Source: Desulfobacca acetoxidans (GTDB taxonomy: Bacteria > Desulfobacterota > Desulfobaccia > Desulfobaccales > 0-14-0-80-60-11). From it: a stretch of 10,151 bases of DNA. A model generated the notes under the pieces. The model made no database searches and was not told the origin of the DNA. It saw nothing but the letters and a program-made list of their open reading frames with translations. Shown piece after piece: positions 1-7,371 of this stretch. The DNA lies in assembly GCA_022736495.1 (NCBI GenBank), contig DZCR01000074.1, positions 1-10,151 on the forward strand, written 5' to 3'. Position 1 is the stretch's first letter; every line of letters starts with the position of its first letter. The translations under genes and the position numbers were made by a program.

Positions 1-251
1 AATAATTCTTTATTATGGAATTACAAGCACACTGGATAAATTTTTTCTCCTGGTGACTAGTGATAAGCGGCAGCAAGTCATAAGGAGTAATCATCCCTGG
101 GGATTAAAGGCGTTTACAGGAATAAGGCCGACCGGTGAGCGCTGGGACTGCCGATCCGGAGAAAATAAAAAAAAGAATGGGCCGGGAGGAACTTATAGAG
201 CGAAAAGAGAGGCTCTTTAAGAAGCTTAAAATACGTACCTATTTTCTCGCC
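1..251. other. Non-coding stretch downstream of the PilZ gene
   Basis: I find no supportable gene here. The stretch is more AT-rich than the rest of the window. A plus-strand reading frame opens with GTG at 135 and runs to 470, but more than half of it lies antisense to the PilZ gene and it has no recognisable domain. A good Shine-Dalgarno-like AAGGAG at 82-87 is not followed by a start codon at a workable distance. The only structure seen is a short AT-rich hairpin at 204-218, listed separately. Confidence 0.5.
203..218 (-). terminator. Weak hairpin after the PilZ gene, possible terminator
   Basis: An inverted repeat, AAAGAG (204-209) and CTCTTT (213-218) with a 3-nt loop, lies about 35 nt past the stop of the minus-strand PilZ gene. 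Read on the minus strand, the second arm runs into a short T stretch (TTTTCG). The stem is short and AT-rich, so termination here is only a possibility. Confidence 0.25.
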
Positions 252-953
252 TCAGATTTTGCCCTCGCGATGCAGTTGATCAACGGTTCTGGAGAATTCT
301 ACCCCGGCATGATATTGACTCTCTGCCGGAATGAGCCTGGACCACACCACCTTGCCGGAAATATGAATGTTTTCGGTCTCACCAGGAGGGGTAAAGGTTA
401 TCTCCACAGTTCCCAGGGAGTCAAAGGGTCTAAAGGAGCCGATCCTGGCGCCCCAGGCATTGATGTCTAAGATCATGGTGTCAGTTACCGGTTGGCCGTT
501 CAGTTCGGAAACTTTCAGATAGACCTGGTAACGCTGGGCTCTGCGGGGAATCTTCACACCCCGATATTTTGCCAAACCATCATCCGGCCCAACCTTGAGG
601 ACCTCCTGCAGATCCTGGAAAGAAAAAGAGAACCCGTGCTGCCGTGCAAATGCCATCAATTCCGCATCAGTGGAAAGTGATTCCACCTCCCGTTTGAACT
701 GGCTATCACCCAGCAATCGTTGGATAAATCCCCTGGGGCCCGGGAGAGCGGTCTCCATATCTGCCGCGTCCATGCCCCGCCGCCAAGCCAGGAGGTCAGC
801 TTTGTCAAAGCGCCATTCATTCCCTAATTTTTCCCCAGGGATAACTCCCCGCCGGGCAAAAGTGCGGACGGTGAACGGTTTGACACCCAAAAGCTCGGCG
901 GCTTCTTCGCAGGTCAAAACCTCCCTAAATTGCCTGACCTTAGTCCTTCTCAT
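252..953 (-). CDS. HTH - Nif11-like - PilZ domain protein
   Basis: A 233-aa soluble protein, probably a cytoplasmic regulator. Residues about 12-58 form an excisionase/MerR-type winged helix-turn-helix: LTCEEAAELLGV, then a VRTFARRGVIPGEKLGNEWRF-like helix and wing, and a DLLAW end. Residues about 75-120 match the Nif11-like pattern (FIQRLL, then ELMAFARQHGFSFSFQDL). Residues about 134-222 look like a PilZ domain: R137-R138-A-Q-R141 fits the RxxxR element and D163-I-N-A-W-G168 fits D/NxSxxG with Asn in the Ser position, which suggests cyclic-di-GMP binding. No membrane segment or signal peptide is seen. The inferred role is a DNA-binding protein whose activity depends on c-di-GMP. There is no other plausible Met start near the N-terminus, and the Shine-Dalgarno is poor (GAGGG about 13 nt away). 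The target is unknown, and the gene may be autoregulated through the inverted repeat at 988-1006. Confidence 0.85.
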   Translation of the reverse strand: MRRTKVRQFREVLTCEEAAELLGVKPFTVRTFARRGVIPGEKLGNEWRFDKADLLAWRRGMDAADMETALPGPRGFIQRLLGDSQFKREVESLSTDAELMAFARQHGFSFSFQDLQEVLKVGPDDGLAKYRGVKIPRRAQRYQVYLKVSELNGQPVTDTMILDINAWGARIGSFRPFDSLGTVEITFTPPGETENIHISGKVVWSRLIPAESQYHAGVEFSRTVDQLHREGKI

Positions 954-987
954 GGTCTCGGAGCAGCCCTCATCACCCCTATCGAGT

Positions 988-1006
988 TAAAACTACAGCA
1001 GTTTTA
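988..1006. promoter_or_regulatory. 7-bp inverted repeat, candidate operator
   Basis: Perfect arms TAAAACT (988-994) and AGTTTTA (1000-1006) flank a 5-nt spacer, 35-53 bp upstream of the start codon of the HTH-PilZ gene. The size and position suit an operator for a dimeric helix-turn-helix protein, perhaps the product of that gene. As RNA it could also form a weak hairpin in the leader. Assignment as an operator is inference. Confidence 0.35.
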
Positions 1007-1120
1007 TCGGAACATTTCCAAGAGGCCATTAATTTCTCTGCGCTAAAATAAGCTCCCGGAAATACAATACCGCGTTGATCGGCCTCATGCGCAGACGGGG
1101 AAACCGGGGCCAGCGCTTTT

Positions 1121-2791
1121 TTATTCTCCGGGAGCCGCAGTTTCATTGGTGCCCTCCACCTGGACGCTGAATGATTGAAAACTGTGGTCCACTACCAGGG
1201 TGGTGAGGACGTTGGCGCCTTCCCGCCGGGTAGAAATCACCTCGATGTAGTGGGGCACCCCGAATTCGTCCGCGAAGCTGATGCGCTCGCCGTCTTTGAA
1301 ACCGCCCTGCCGAAACCAAACCTCCGGCGGCAACATCCAGACCTTGCCGTATCGTGTCTGGAACTTGAAAAATGACAGAGCATCAAAGGGAAACTGCAGG
1401 TAGAGCACTAATTCTTCTTCATTAACCGGCCGGTCCAGTTCGCCTTCCAGCCGCCGGCGCTCCATCTCCAGGTCGGCGTCCCCGGACTTTTGGATTCCCG
1501 CCTCTTCCGCCAGGATCTGCCGCCACTTCTTGCCGTCATAGCGCTGGTATTCGAGCACTTTTTCGCAGATCCAGGCTTCGGGCTGGAAGAACGGCAGGGG
1601 CCCGTAGCGGCCCAAAAGCAGGTTTTTCAGGTCCAAAGAGGGTCTTTCGTAACGCCCATAGAGGACGTTGTTGACGGCGGTGGTCCAGAGGATCTGGGAG
1701 CCCGGGGTCACCGACCACCAGTTACCCAGCTCCGTCTGCACCCGGGCCATTTCCGTGAGGATTTCCGGCATGCGGTCGAGAAACCCACCTTTATCCGCCT
1801 GTTCAAAGGTGCTGCCCACCGCGCCGCCGGTGAGCTTATAGGCCGCCACCGTGGGATCATGTCCCCGGAAGGGGCTCTCAAACTGCTCATAAATCTTGCG
1901 TTCCCGGCGCAAAAGATCCGAGGACTGGACGAGAGCGGGGATACTCACCCCCACCGGCCTTTTGCCGTAATCATCCAGGGCCTGTATCAGACTGAGGGCT
2001 GGAGCCTGGCCGTAGATCGATCCGTAGCCGTGATCCGCCACGTCGCAAATCTTCGCACCCGCCAGGACGGCAGCGCTCATACGCCCGATATCGTTACCAT
2101 CGGTGTTGCAGCCGTGATAGTGGAGCACCAGGCCGGGGATAGCGGCGCAGATGGACTCCACTAACTGGCTGATGCGCTTGGGAGTCCCCAGACCGGCATA
2201 ATTCTTGATGGAAATGATGACGTCAGGCCCTGTGACCTCCAGGATCTCCCGGACCTTATCCACATAATACCGGTCGGTATGCTCCGGTCCGGTGGAGAAG
2301 CAGACGCTGGGCATCAGGAGGCGCTCCGCTTTCTGCACCTCTTCCATCACCGGCATCATGTTGGGGACATGATTGAGAAAATCGTAGACCCGCCAGACAT
2401 CCACATAGCGAGCAAATTTCCGCACCGAGAGACGGATAACGTTTTCAGGGTAGTGGCGGTAGCCGAACAGGCTGGAACCCCGACACACGGTCTGCAGCAG
2501 CGTCCGGGGCATGGCCTTTTGGGCGATCCGCAGCCGTTCGAAGGGATCCACTTGTTTACGCATCAGGTCTACGTGGACGGAAGCGCCGCCGCTCACTTCG
2601 ACGGAAAAGAATCCCACGGCCTCCCGGTACGGCGCCACCCGCGCCGTGGTCATGGGCAGGAGCCGATTTTTGAAGTCGGATTGCGACACATCCCGTTCGT
2701 TATTGCACAGGTAATATCCCTCAGATTCCCGAAGCATCCGCAGGATCTCGTTAGGGCTCATTCCCCGGAAAATTCGTCCCTGCATGGTCAC
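1121..2791 (-). CDS. Divergent pyruvate/oxaloacetate carboxyltransferase-like subunit
   Basis: A 556-aa HMGL-type TIM-barrel protein related to pyruvate carboxylase subunit B, oxaloacetate decarboxylase alpha and transcarboxylase 5S. These enzymes move CO2 between carboxybiotin and a keto acid. Family landmarks are clear: R33-D34 (metal Asp), FSVEVSGGAS (62-71), the CRG Arg at 104, YPENV (114-118), VWRVYDFLN (132-140), the Lys at 196 in IKNYAG, HYHGCN (224-229), TGG (321-323) and VTPGSQ (361-366). Several canonical residues differ: HQ of RDAHQS is SQ, IKDMAG is IKNYAG, and HxHTHD reads HYHGCN, so one metal His aligns with C228. Residues about 498-547 match the linker that precedes the biotin domain in the family, but the protein ends without a biotinyl AMKM site. 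It lies 57 bp after the biotin carboxylase gene, evidently in one operon. The first codon is GTG; ATG at 2785 has better Shine-Dalgarno spacing. Substrate is uncertain. Confidence 0.85.
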   Translation of the reverse strand: MTMQGRIFRGMSPNEILRMLRESEGYYLCNNERDVSQSDFKNRLLPMTTARVAPYREAVGFFSVEVSGGASVHVDLMRKQVDPFERLRIAQKAMPRTLLQTVCRGSSLFGYRHYPENVIRLSVRKFARYVDVWRVYDFLNHVPNMMPVMEEVQKAERLLMPSVCFSTGPEHTDRYYVDKVREILEVTGPDVIISIKNYAGLGTPKRISQLVESICAAIPGLVLHYHGCNTDGNDIGRMSAAVLAGAKICDVADHGYGSIYGQAPALSLIQALDDYGKRPVGVSIPALVQSSDLLRRERKIYEQFESPFRGHDPTVAAYKLTGGAVGSTFEQADKGGFLDRMPEILTEMARVQTELGNWWSVTPGSQILWTTAVNNVLYGRYERPSLDLKNLLLGRYGPLPFFQPEAWICEKVLEYQRYDGKKWRQILAEEAGIQKSGDADLEMERRRLEGELDRPVNEEELVLYLQFPFDALSFFKFQTRYGKVWMLPPEVWFRQGGFKDGERISFADEFGVPHYIEVISTRREGANVLTTLVVDHSFQSFSVQVEGTNETAAPGE

Positions 2792-2794
2792 ATT

Positions 2795-2799
2795 CCCTC
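2795..2799 (-). promoter_or_regulatory. Ribosome binding site of the carboxyltransferase gene
   Basis: The minus strand reads GAGGG here. It is only 3 nt from the GTG at 2791 but 9 nt from the ATG at 2785, so the ATG two codons in is the likelier true start. Confidence 0.6.
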
Positions 2800-2848
2800 T
2801 AGCCCGGTCAAGTAAATTACTCTCGCCCTAAACCGAAACGGTGCTCCC

Positions 2849-4297
2849 CTATCCATAGGGATTCTTTTTATACGCGTTGATTTCGGCAATGAGGCGAGCC
2901 AGTTTTTCCACTTCCCGCTCCTGTTCCCGATAATCCAGGAGCTGGGGATGGTCATCGATATACGCGGTGTCTAGCCGCATCTGGATAAAATCCGGCTCTT
3001 TGACAATTTGCTGGAAGTAGGGGATGGTGGTCTTCACCCCGATGATGAGAAACCCCTCCAGGGCCCGGGCCATGCGGTCCACCGCCTCCCGCCAGGCGAA
3101 GCCGTATACGGTGAGCTTCACGATCAGGGAGTCGTAAAATGGGGTGATTTTGTATCCCTGGTAGGCAACGCCGTCCAGCCGCACCCCGTGGCCCCCGGTG
3201 GACCGGTAAACCTGGATGACCCCGGGGCTGGCCAGGAAGTCGTTTTTGGGGTCTTCGGCATTGATTCTGAGCTCTATAGCGTAGCCCCGCTCGGCCACCT
3301 GGTCCTGGGAGAAGCTGATGGGTTCTCCCATGGCGATTAAAAGCTGTTCCCGCACGATGTCGATCCCGGTCACCACCTCGGTGACCGTATGCTCCACTTG
3401 CAGGCGGGTATTGACTTCGAGAAAGTAATAAGTGTCGTCGGGCTCCACCAAAAACTCCACTGTCCCGGCGCTGAGATACTTGGCGGCCCGGGTGACTCGC
3501 ACCGCGGCGTCGCAGATTTCCTCGGTCAAGGCCGGGGCCAATCCGGCGGGGGCAATCTCTACCAGTTTCTGGTGACGGCGTTGAATGGAGCAGTTGCGGG
3601 TCCCCAGGTGTACCACATTGCCGTAGGAGTCGGCCAGAATCTGGACCTCCACGTGCCGGGGCCGGTGAATACATTTTTCCAGGTAGATGTTGTCATCCCC
3701 GAAAGACATCAGGGCTTCGGCCCGGGAGCGGCTAAGCCCGGCCACCAGACTGTTTTTATCATTGACCTGGCGAATGCCCCGGCCGCCCCCTCCCGATACC
3801 GCCTTGATCATGATGGGGTAGCCGTGTTGGGCCGCAAAGGCCAGGGCTTCTTCTTCGCCCGGCGTTCCCGAGGCCAGCACCTGGGTGGCCGGAACCACGC
3901 GGATCCCGGTAGCCTTAGCGAGTTTTTGGGCAACGACCTTGCTCCCCAGGTTCCTGATGACCTCCGGGGGCGGCCCGATAAAGACCAGGCCTCCCTTGGT
4001 GCAGGCTTCGGGAAAATCAGGGTTTTCCGCCAGAAAGCCATAGCCGGGATGAATCGCCTGCGCCCCGGTCTGCTGGGCCGCGCTAATGATCTTGGCAATG
4101 TTGAGGTAGTCTTGCCGGGGGCCGGGTCCGATGCAGACCGCTTCGTCGGCCCGCATGATATGGTACGCGTCCTTGTCGGTCTCCTCATAGATGGCCACCA
4201 CTTTGAGGCCCAACTCCTGGGCGGACCGCATGATCCGCACCGCGATCTCGCCGCGGTTGGCCACCAAAATTTTGCTAAATACCAGCTTGTCAACCAT
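2849..4297 (-). CDS. Biotin carboxylase subunit (AccC/PycA type)
   Basis: A 482-aa ATP-grasp enzyme that carboxylates biotin on a carrier protein using ATP and bicarbonate. The N-terminal domain shows ILVANRGEIAVRI (10-22) and HPGYGFLAENP (83-93). The ATP-grasp glycine loop is SGGGGRG (168-174). Catalytic residues are RRHQK (240-244), E281 and E294 (metal), and EVNTRLQVEH (294-303) with R298 and E302; RINAED follows at 344-349. All core residues look intact, so the enzyme should be active. The usual ERDCS ahead of the QRRHQK motif reads TRNCS (233-237), a mild departure. The length exceeds E. coli AccC (about 450 aa) and is closer to archaeal-style PycA subunits. It is the first gene of a two-gene operon with the carboxyltransferase, so an anaplerotic or keto-acid carboxylase is more likely than acetyl-CoA carboxylase. 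The start ATG at 4297 has a somewhat distant GGGAGAG upstream. Confidence 0.95.
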   Translation of the reverse strand: MVDKLVFSKILVANRGEIAVRIMRSAQELGLKVVAIYEETDKDAYHIMRADEAVCIGPGPRQDYLNIAKIISAAQQTGAQAIHPGYGFLAENPDFPEACTKGGLVFIGPPPEVIRNLGSKVVAQKLAKATGIRVVPATQVLASGTPGEEEALAFAAQHGYPIMIKAVSGGGGRGIRQVNDKNSLVAGLSRSRAEALMSFGDDNIYLEKCIHRPRHVEVQILADSYGNVVHLGTRNCSIQRRHQKLVEIAPAGLAPALTEEICDAAVRVTRAAKYLSAGTVEFLVEPDDTYYFLEVNTRLQVEHTVTEVVTGIDIVREQLLIAMGEPISFSQDQVAERGYAIELRINAEDPKNDFLASPGVIQVYRSTGGHGVRLDGVAYQGYKITPFYDSLIVKLTVYGFAWREAVDRMARALEGFLIIGVKTTIPYFQQIVKEPDFIQMRLDTAYIDDHPQLLDYREQEREVEKLARLIAEINAYKKNPYG

Positions 4298-4457
4298 GGT
4301 TGTCCATCTCTCCCGGCCTGTCCCTATGCTTTCCCGCCTCTCCTGCCAGTGTACGTCACAACCGAGTCTGCGGTCCGCCCGCCAGCCCTGAGAAGTGATT
4401 GGCGGCAGACCTTATCTTCCCACCAATTAATGGAAAGTCATCAGGTCTTATCGTCAG
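4298..4457 (-). promoter_or_regulatory. Leader of the biotin carboxylase operon
   Basis: This 160-bp stretch lies between the terminator after glnS and the biotin carboxylase start, so it should hold the operon promoter. I see no convincing -35/-10 pair. It contains the near-palindrome CCAATTAATGG (4422-4432) and a purine-rich Shine-Dalgarno region close to the start codon. The regulatory role is inferred from position only. Confidence 0.3.
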
Positions 4458-4488
4458 AAAAAACTGGGGGAGTCTCCCCTAGCAGTTT
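4458..4488 (-). terminator. Rho-independent terminator after glnS
   Basis: On the minus strand the sequence folds as AAACTG, a CTA bulge, GGGGA, a 3-nt loop, TCCCC and CAGTTT, and runs directly into six T residues (three of them in the stem) followed by C. That is a standard intrinsic terminator for transcripts leaving glnS, about 120 nt after its stop. It separates glnS from the carboxylase operon; a regulated attenuator cannot be excluded. Confidence 0.7.
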
Positions 4489-4495
4489 ACCATCG

Positions 4496-4513
4496 CTTTG
4501 TGCCGGCACAAAG
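4496..4513. repeat. 18-bp perfect palindrome
   Basis: CTTTGTGCCGGCACAAAG is its own reverse complement over all 18 bases. It sits between the glnS stop and the terminator, 7 bp from the terminator hairpin. A second copy of the half TTGTGCCGG occurs exactly 50 bp away at 4548-4556. It could be a binding site for a dimeric regulator or part of a structured glnS 3' UTR. Confidence 0.6.
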
Positions 4514-4607
4514 ATTTCTTAATATCGGCAAGTGGTCATTGAGCAAATTGTGCCGGGATCTGGGCAGACGGGATGGACTCCCTTTACGCACCGATGGTTA
4601 TTTTCCC

Positions 4608-6305
4608 CTATTTCTTTTGCCCCTGCTGGATCTTGGCCCAGGCGTCCTTCAGGGTAACCGTCCGGTTGAAGACCGGGGCCCCGGATGCGCTATCCTTGCT
4701 GTCCACACAGAAGTAGCCCTGGCGTTCGAACTGATAGACCTCCCCGGCCGCGGCAGTGCTCAAACTCGGCTCCAGGCGGCAGTTAGTCAGAACCTGCAGT
4801 GAGGCGGGATTCAAATCCGCCCTGAGATCACCGTCATGGTCCTCCCCGGGAACCGGTTTAGTAAAGAGGCGGTCATAAACGCGCACCTCGGCGGACATGG
4901 CGTGAGCCGCCGACACCCAGTGGAGGGTAGCCTTGACCTGGCGCCCATCAGGCGCGTAGCCCCCTCGGGTTTTGGGGTCATAGGTGCAGCGCAACTCCAC
5001 CACTGCCCCCGTGGCAGGGTCTTTGATCACCTCTTCGCACTTGATGAAGTAGGCGTAGCGCAGCCGCACCTCCCGGCCGGGGGCCAGGCGAAAGAACTTT
5101 TTGGGCGGGTCCTCCATGAAATCTTCTCGTTCCAGGTACAATTCCCGGGAAAAGGGCACCTTCCGAGTTCCCTGGGCCGGGTCCTCGGGGTTGTTCACGG
5201 CCTCCAATTCCTCCATCTGCCCTTCCGGATAGTTGACCAGGGTCACCTTCAGGGGCTTGAGCACCCCCATGACTCGGGGCGCCCGCAAATTCAAATCTTC
5301 CCGGACGCAGAATTCCAACAGGGCCAAATCCACCAGGTTTTCCCGTTTCCCCACCCCGATGCGCTCACAGAAGGTGCGGATGGCCTCCGGGGTGTAGCCC
5401 CGCCGCCGCATCCCCGCCAGGGTGGGCATACGGGGATCGTCCCAACCGGAGACGTGTTTCTCGTTCACCAATTGCAAGAGCTTGCGCTTGCTCATAACCG
5501 TATAGGACAGATTGAGGCGGGCGAACTCATACTGGCGGGGCCGAACCGGTACCGGGCAGTTTTCCAGGGCCCAATCGTACAGCACCCGGTGGTCCTCATA
5601 TTCCATGGTGCAGATGGAATGAGTGATGCCCTCCAGAGCATCGGACAGAGGATGGGCGTAATCGTACATGGGATAGATGCACCAAGCGTCACCGGTGCGT
5701 TGATGGCTCTCGTGCTTGATGCGGTACAGCACCGGGTCCCGCATATTCAGGTTAGGGGAGGCCATGTCGATCTTGGCCCGCAGGGTCCGGGAGCCGTCGG
5801 CAAACTCACCGGCCCGCATCCGGGCAAACAGGTCCAGATTTTCTGCCGCAAACCGGTTGCGGTAAGGGCTATCCTTACCCGGCTCCGTCAGGGTGCCCCG
5901 GTACGCCCGGACCTCATCGGCGCTCAAGTCGCAGACATAGGCCTTGCCCGTCTTGATCAGGTGCAGGCCATATTGATACAACTGCTCAAAATAGTCCGAT
6001 GCGAAGAACAGCCGGTCCCCCCAGTCGAACCCCAGCCAACGTACATCCGCCATGATGGATTCCACATACTCCTGTTCTTCTTTGCTGGGATTGGTGTCGT
6101 CGAACCGCAGGTTGCAGACCCCGTGGTAATCCGCAGCCAGGCCGAAATTGAGGCAGATGGACTTGGCATGGCCGATATGGAGATAACCATTGGGCTCCGG
6201 CGGAAAGCGGGTGATCACCCGGCCAGCAAGCTGCGGGTTTTTCAAATCTTCATCAATAATATGGCGAATAAAGTTAGTTGCGGGCGCAACCTCGCTGGTG
6301 GTCAT
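4608..6305 (-). CDS. glnS: Glutaminyl-tRNA synthetase
   Basis: A 565-aa class I aminoacyl-tRNA synthetase that charges tRNA-Gln with glutamine in the cytoplasm. The N-terminus carries [18 protein letters not shown], with HIGH at 43-46. RFDDTNP (67-73) follows, and the KMSKS-equivalent VMSKR lies at 270-274 in [23 protein letters not shown] and the [10 protein letters not shown] segment follow, as in E. coli GlnRS, then the beta-barrel anticodon-binding domains to the end. Length is close to E. coli GlnRS (554 aa), and the Gln-specific surroundings distinguish it from GluRS. It appears monocistronic, ending at the terminator about 120 nt downstream. The start ATG at 6305 has GAGG about 10 nt upstream. 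Having GlnRS implies direct Gln-tRNA charging rather than sole reliance on GatCAB amidation. Confidence 0.97.
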   Translation of the reverse strand: MTTSEVAPATNFIRHIIDEDLKNPQLAGRVITRFPPEPNGYLHIGHAKSICLNFGLAADYHGVCNLRFDDTNPSKEEQEYVESIMADVRWLGFDWGDRLFFASDYFEQLYQYGLHLIKTGKAYVCDLSADEVRAYRGTLTEPGKDSPYRNRFAAENLDLFARMRAGEFADGSRTLRAKIDMASPNLNMRDPVLYRIKHESHQRTGDAWCIYPMYDYAHPLSDALEGITHSICTMEYEDHRVLYDWALENCPVPVRPRQYEFARLNLSYTVMSKRKLLQLVNEKHVSGWDDPRMPTLAGMRRRGYTPEAIRTFCERIGVGKRENLVDLALLEFCVREDLNLRAPRVMGVLKPLKVTLVNYPEGQMEELEAVNNPEDPAQGTRKVPFSRELYLEREDFMEDPPKKFFRLAPGREVRLRYAYFIKCEEVIKDPATGAVVELRCTYDPKTRGGYAPDGRQVKATLHWVSAAHAMSAEVRVYDRLFTKPVPGEDHDGDLRADLNPASLQVLTNCRLEPSLSTAAAGEVYQFERQGYFCVDSKDSASGAPVFNRTVTLKDAWAKIQQGQKK

Positions 6306-6387
6306 GGAAGCAGTTCCTCACCTGTTTCAGGTAATGGTAATCCTTGACCCGATGCTTTCAAGCTTGTTGCAGATAAGACGTGCGCCC

Positions 6388-6405
6388 GGCCAAGTTTATT
6401 TGGCC
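6388..6405 (-). other. Small hairpin near the predicted glnS mRNA 5' end
   Basis: A perfect inverted repeat, GGCCAA and TTGGCC with a 6-nt AT-rich loop, begins just downstream of the predicted glnS -10 element. If that promoter is right, the hairpin would form the extreme 5' end of the glnS mRNA. A stabilising or regulatory role is conjecture. Confidence 0.35.
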
Positions 6406-6436
6406 ATTATATACTTGATATCTGTAGATATTGCAA
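6406..6436 (-). promoter_or_regulatory. Candidate sigma-70 promoter for glnS
   Basis: On the minus strand, TTGCAA (6436-6431) is followed 19 bp later by a consensus TATAAT (6411-6406); the overlapping TATATA (6413-6408) gives a 17-bp spacing. The inverted repeat ATATC-TGTA-GATAT lies in the spacer. The site is about 100 bp upstream of the glnS start codon. Confidence 0.5.
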
Positions 6437-6483
6437 TCATCCCGGCGGTCGTTTATCCGGCCGCAAGACGCCGCTCGAAATCC

Positions 6484-6536
6484 TGGACATTTCCCGTCTC
6501 AGAAAAAACCTATGGACATTTTTTCCCTGTCCCGAA
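6484..6536. repeat. Imperfect direct repeat in the divergent intergenic region
   Basis: TGGACATTT occurs at 6484 and again at 6513, 29 bp apart, each followed by a CCC-GTC-like segment and an A-rich tail. It may be a regulator site pair for the plus-strand membrane-protein gene. I see no good promoter for that gene in 6437-6624. The only other structure is a bulged hairpin (6580-6606) just before its ribosome binding site. Confidence 0.3.
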
Positions 6537-6624
6537 ACATTTTGCAATATCACCAGGGCGCAAATTGAGTTAAACTTTTGAGCAGCCTGGTTTTCTATCA
6601 GGGCTCACAAAGGAAGACCCCGTT

Positions 6625-7269
6625 ATGTATAGCTCGATGGCATGGGAAATTTGCTACACCTGCGCCGCGTTTCTCCTCCTGGCGCTTTACCATCTCTATT
6701 GGCTCTACCTGATCCACAAAAAGCCTTTGACGACTTCTGTGGGCATTACCAATCATCTGCGCGGCCACTGGGTGGAGCACATCATGGGGAACAGGCTGGA
6801 TATCTTGGCCGTGCAAACTCTCCGCAACTGGGTAATGGCCTCCAGTTTCCTGGCTTCCACGGGTATCCTGATCTGCATAGGGTTGCTCAGCGTGGCCGCC
6901 AGCCCGGAAAAAATGGCGGAGATCACCCCCAGTCTCAGCGAACTGGTCAGGGAACACCGGGTCTTGTGGTTATTCAAATTGATGGTGCTGATTATCGATT
7001 TTTTCTTTATTTTCTTTAGCTTCTGTCTGGCTATCCGTTATTTCAACCACGTTAATTTCATGATCAACGTCCCGTCCACCCTGGCGCACAAAATCACCCC
7101 CGACTACATCACTGACATCCTAAACACCGGCATGTTGCATTATACTATGGGAATGCGTGGTTATTACTTTGCGGTTCTGCTCTTTCTCTGGTTGTTCGGC
7201 CCCATCTGGATGTTGATCGGCACGGTGATCATGGTGATTGTCTTGTATCATTTAGACCAAAAAGTCTAG
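6625..7269 (+). CDS. DUF599 family membrane protein
   Basis: A 214-aa inner-membrane protein of unknown function. Four hydrophobic segments are visible, at about 8-30, 70-92, 113-138 and 181-208. Family-typical stretches are QTLRNWVMASSFLASTGIL (64-82), AIRYFNHVNFMINVP (136-150) and GMRGYYFAVLLFLWLFGP (176-193). Between helices 1 and 2 is a conserved-looking segment with RGHWVEHIM (46-54). The start ATG is backed by AAAGGAAG at 6609-6616, 8 nt away. The gene is transcribed away from glnS and is followed after 102 bp by another membrane-protein gene. No enzymatic motif is seen. The family assignment rests on recalled sequence patterns, and the biochemical role is not known to me. Confidence 0.85.
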   Translation: MYSSMAWEICYTCAAFLLLALYHLYWLYLIHKKPLTTSVGITNHLRGHWVEHIMGNRLDILAVQTLRNWVMASSFLASTGILICIGLLSVAASPEKMAEITPSLSELVREHRVLWLFKLMVLIIDFFFIFFSFCLAIRYFNHVNFMINVPSTLAHKITPDYITDILNTGMLHYTMGMRGYYFAVLLFLWLFGPIWMLIGTVIMVIVLYHLDQKV

Positions 7270-7358
7270 CGGCCATTTCATGAGTGATGCAGCCTGATCT
7301 GCCGCGTTTTTATTTCGTCAGGCCTGAAATCCTGATAGACTTGACTTATTAAAGCATT

Positions 7359-7364
7359 GGGAGG
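7359..7364 (+). promoter_or_regulatory. Ribosome binding site that fixes the Bax-inhibitor-like start
   Basis: GGGAGG lies 7 nt upstream of the ATG at 7372. This favours that ATG over the in-frame TTG at 7357, which overlaps this site. Confidence 0.75.
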
Positions 7365-7371
7365 ACTTACT

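Noticed and set aside
135..470. Plus-strand frame of 111 codons overlapping the PilZ gene end
   Set aside because: It starts with GTG, over half of it is antisense to a well-supported gene, and the product has no recognisable domain. The first 40 residues look protein-like but are not enough.
4293..4307. Five-codon frame overlapping the biotin carboxylase start
   Set aside because: It is too short, and nothing suggests regulated translation.
3389..4522. Long plus-strand frame (377 codons) opposite the biotin carboxylase
   Set aside because: It is antisense to a gene with full catalytic motifs and has no recognisable domain; a typical shadow of GC-rich coding sequence.
4836..6347. Long plus-strand frame (503 codons) opposite glnS
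   Set aside because: It is antisense to an unmistakable glutaminyl-tRNA synthetase and carries no protein-family motif.
7289..7315. GCAG/CTGC hairpin followed by TTTTTATTT between the two membrane genes
   Set aside because: The stem is only 4 bp and four bases separate it from the T tract, so it is too weak to call as a terminator.
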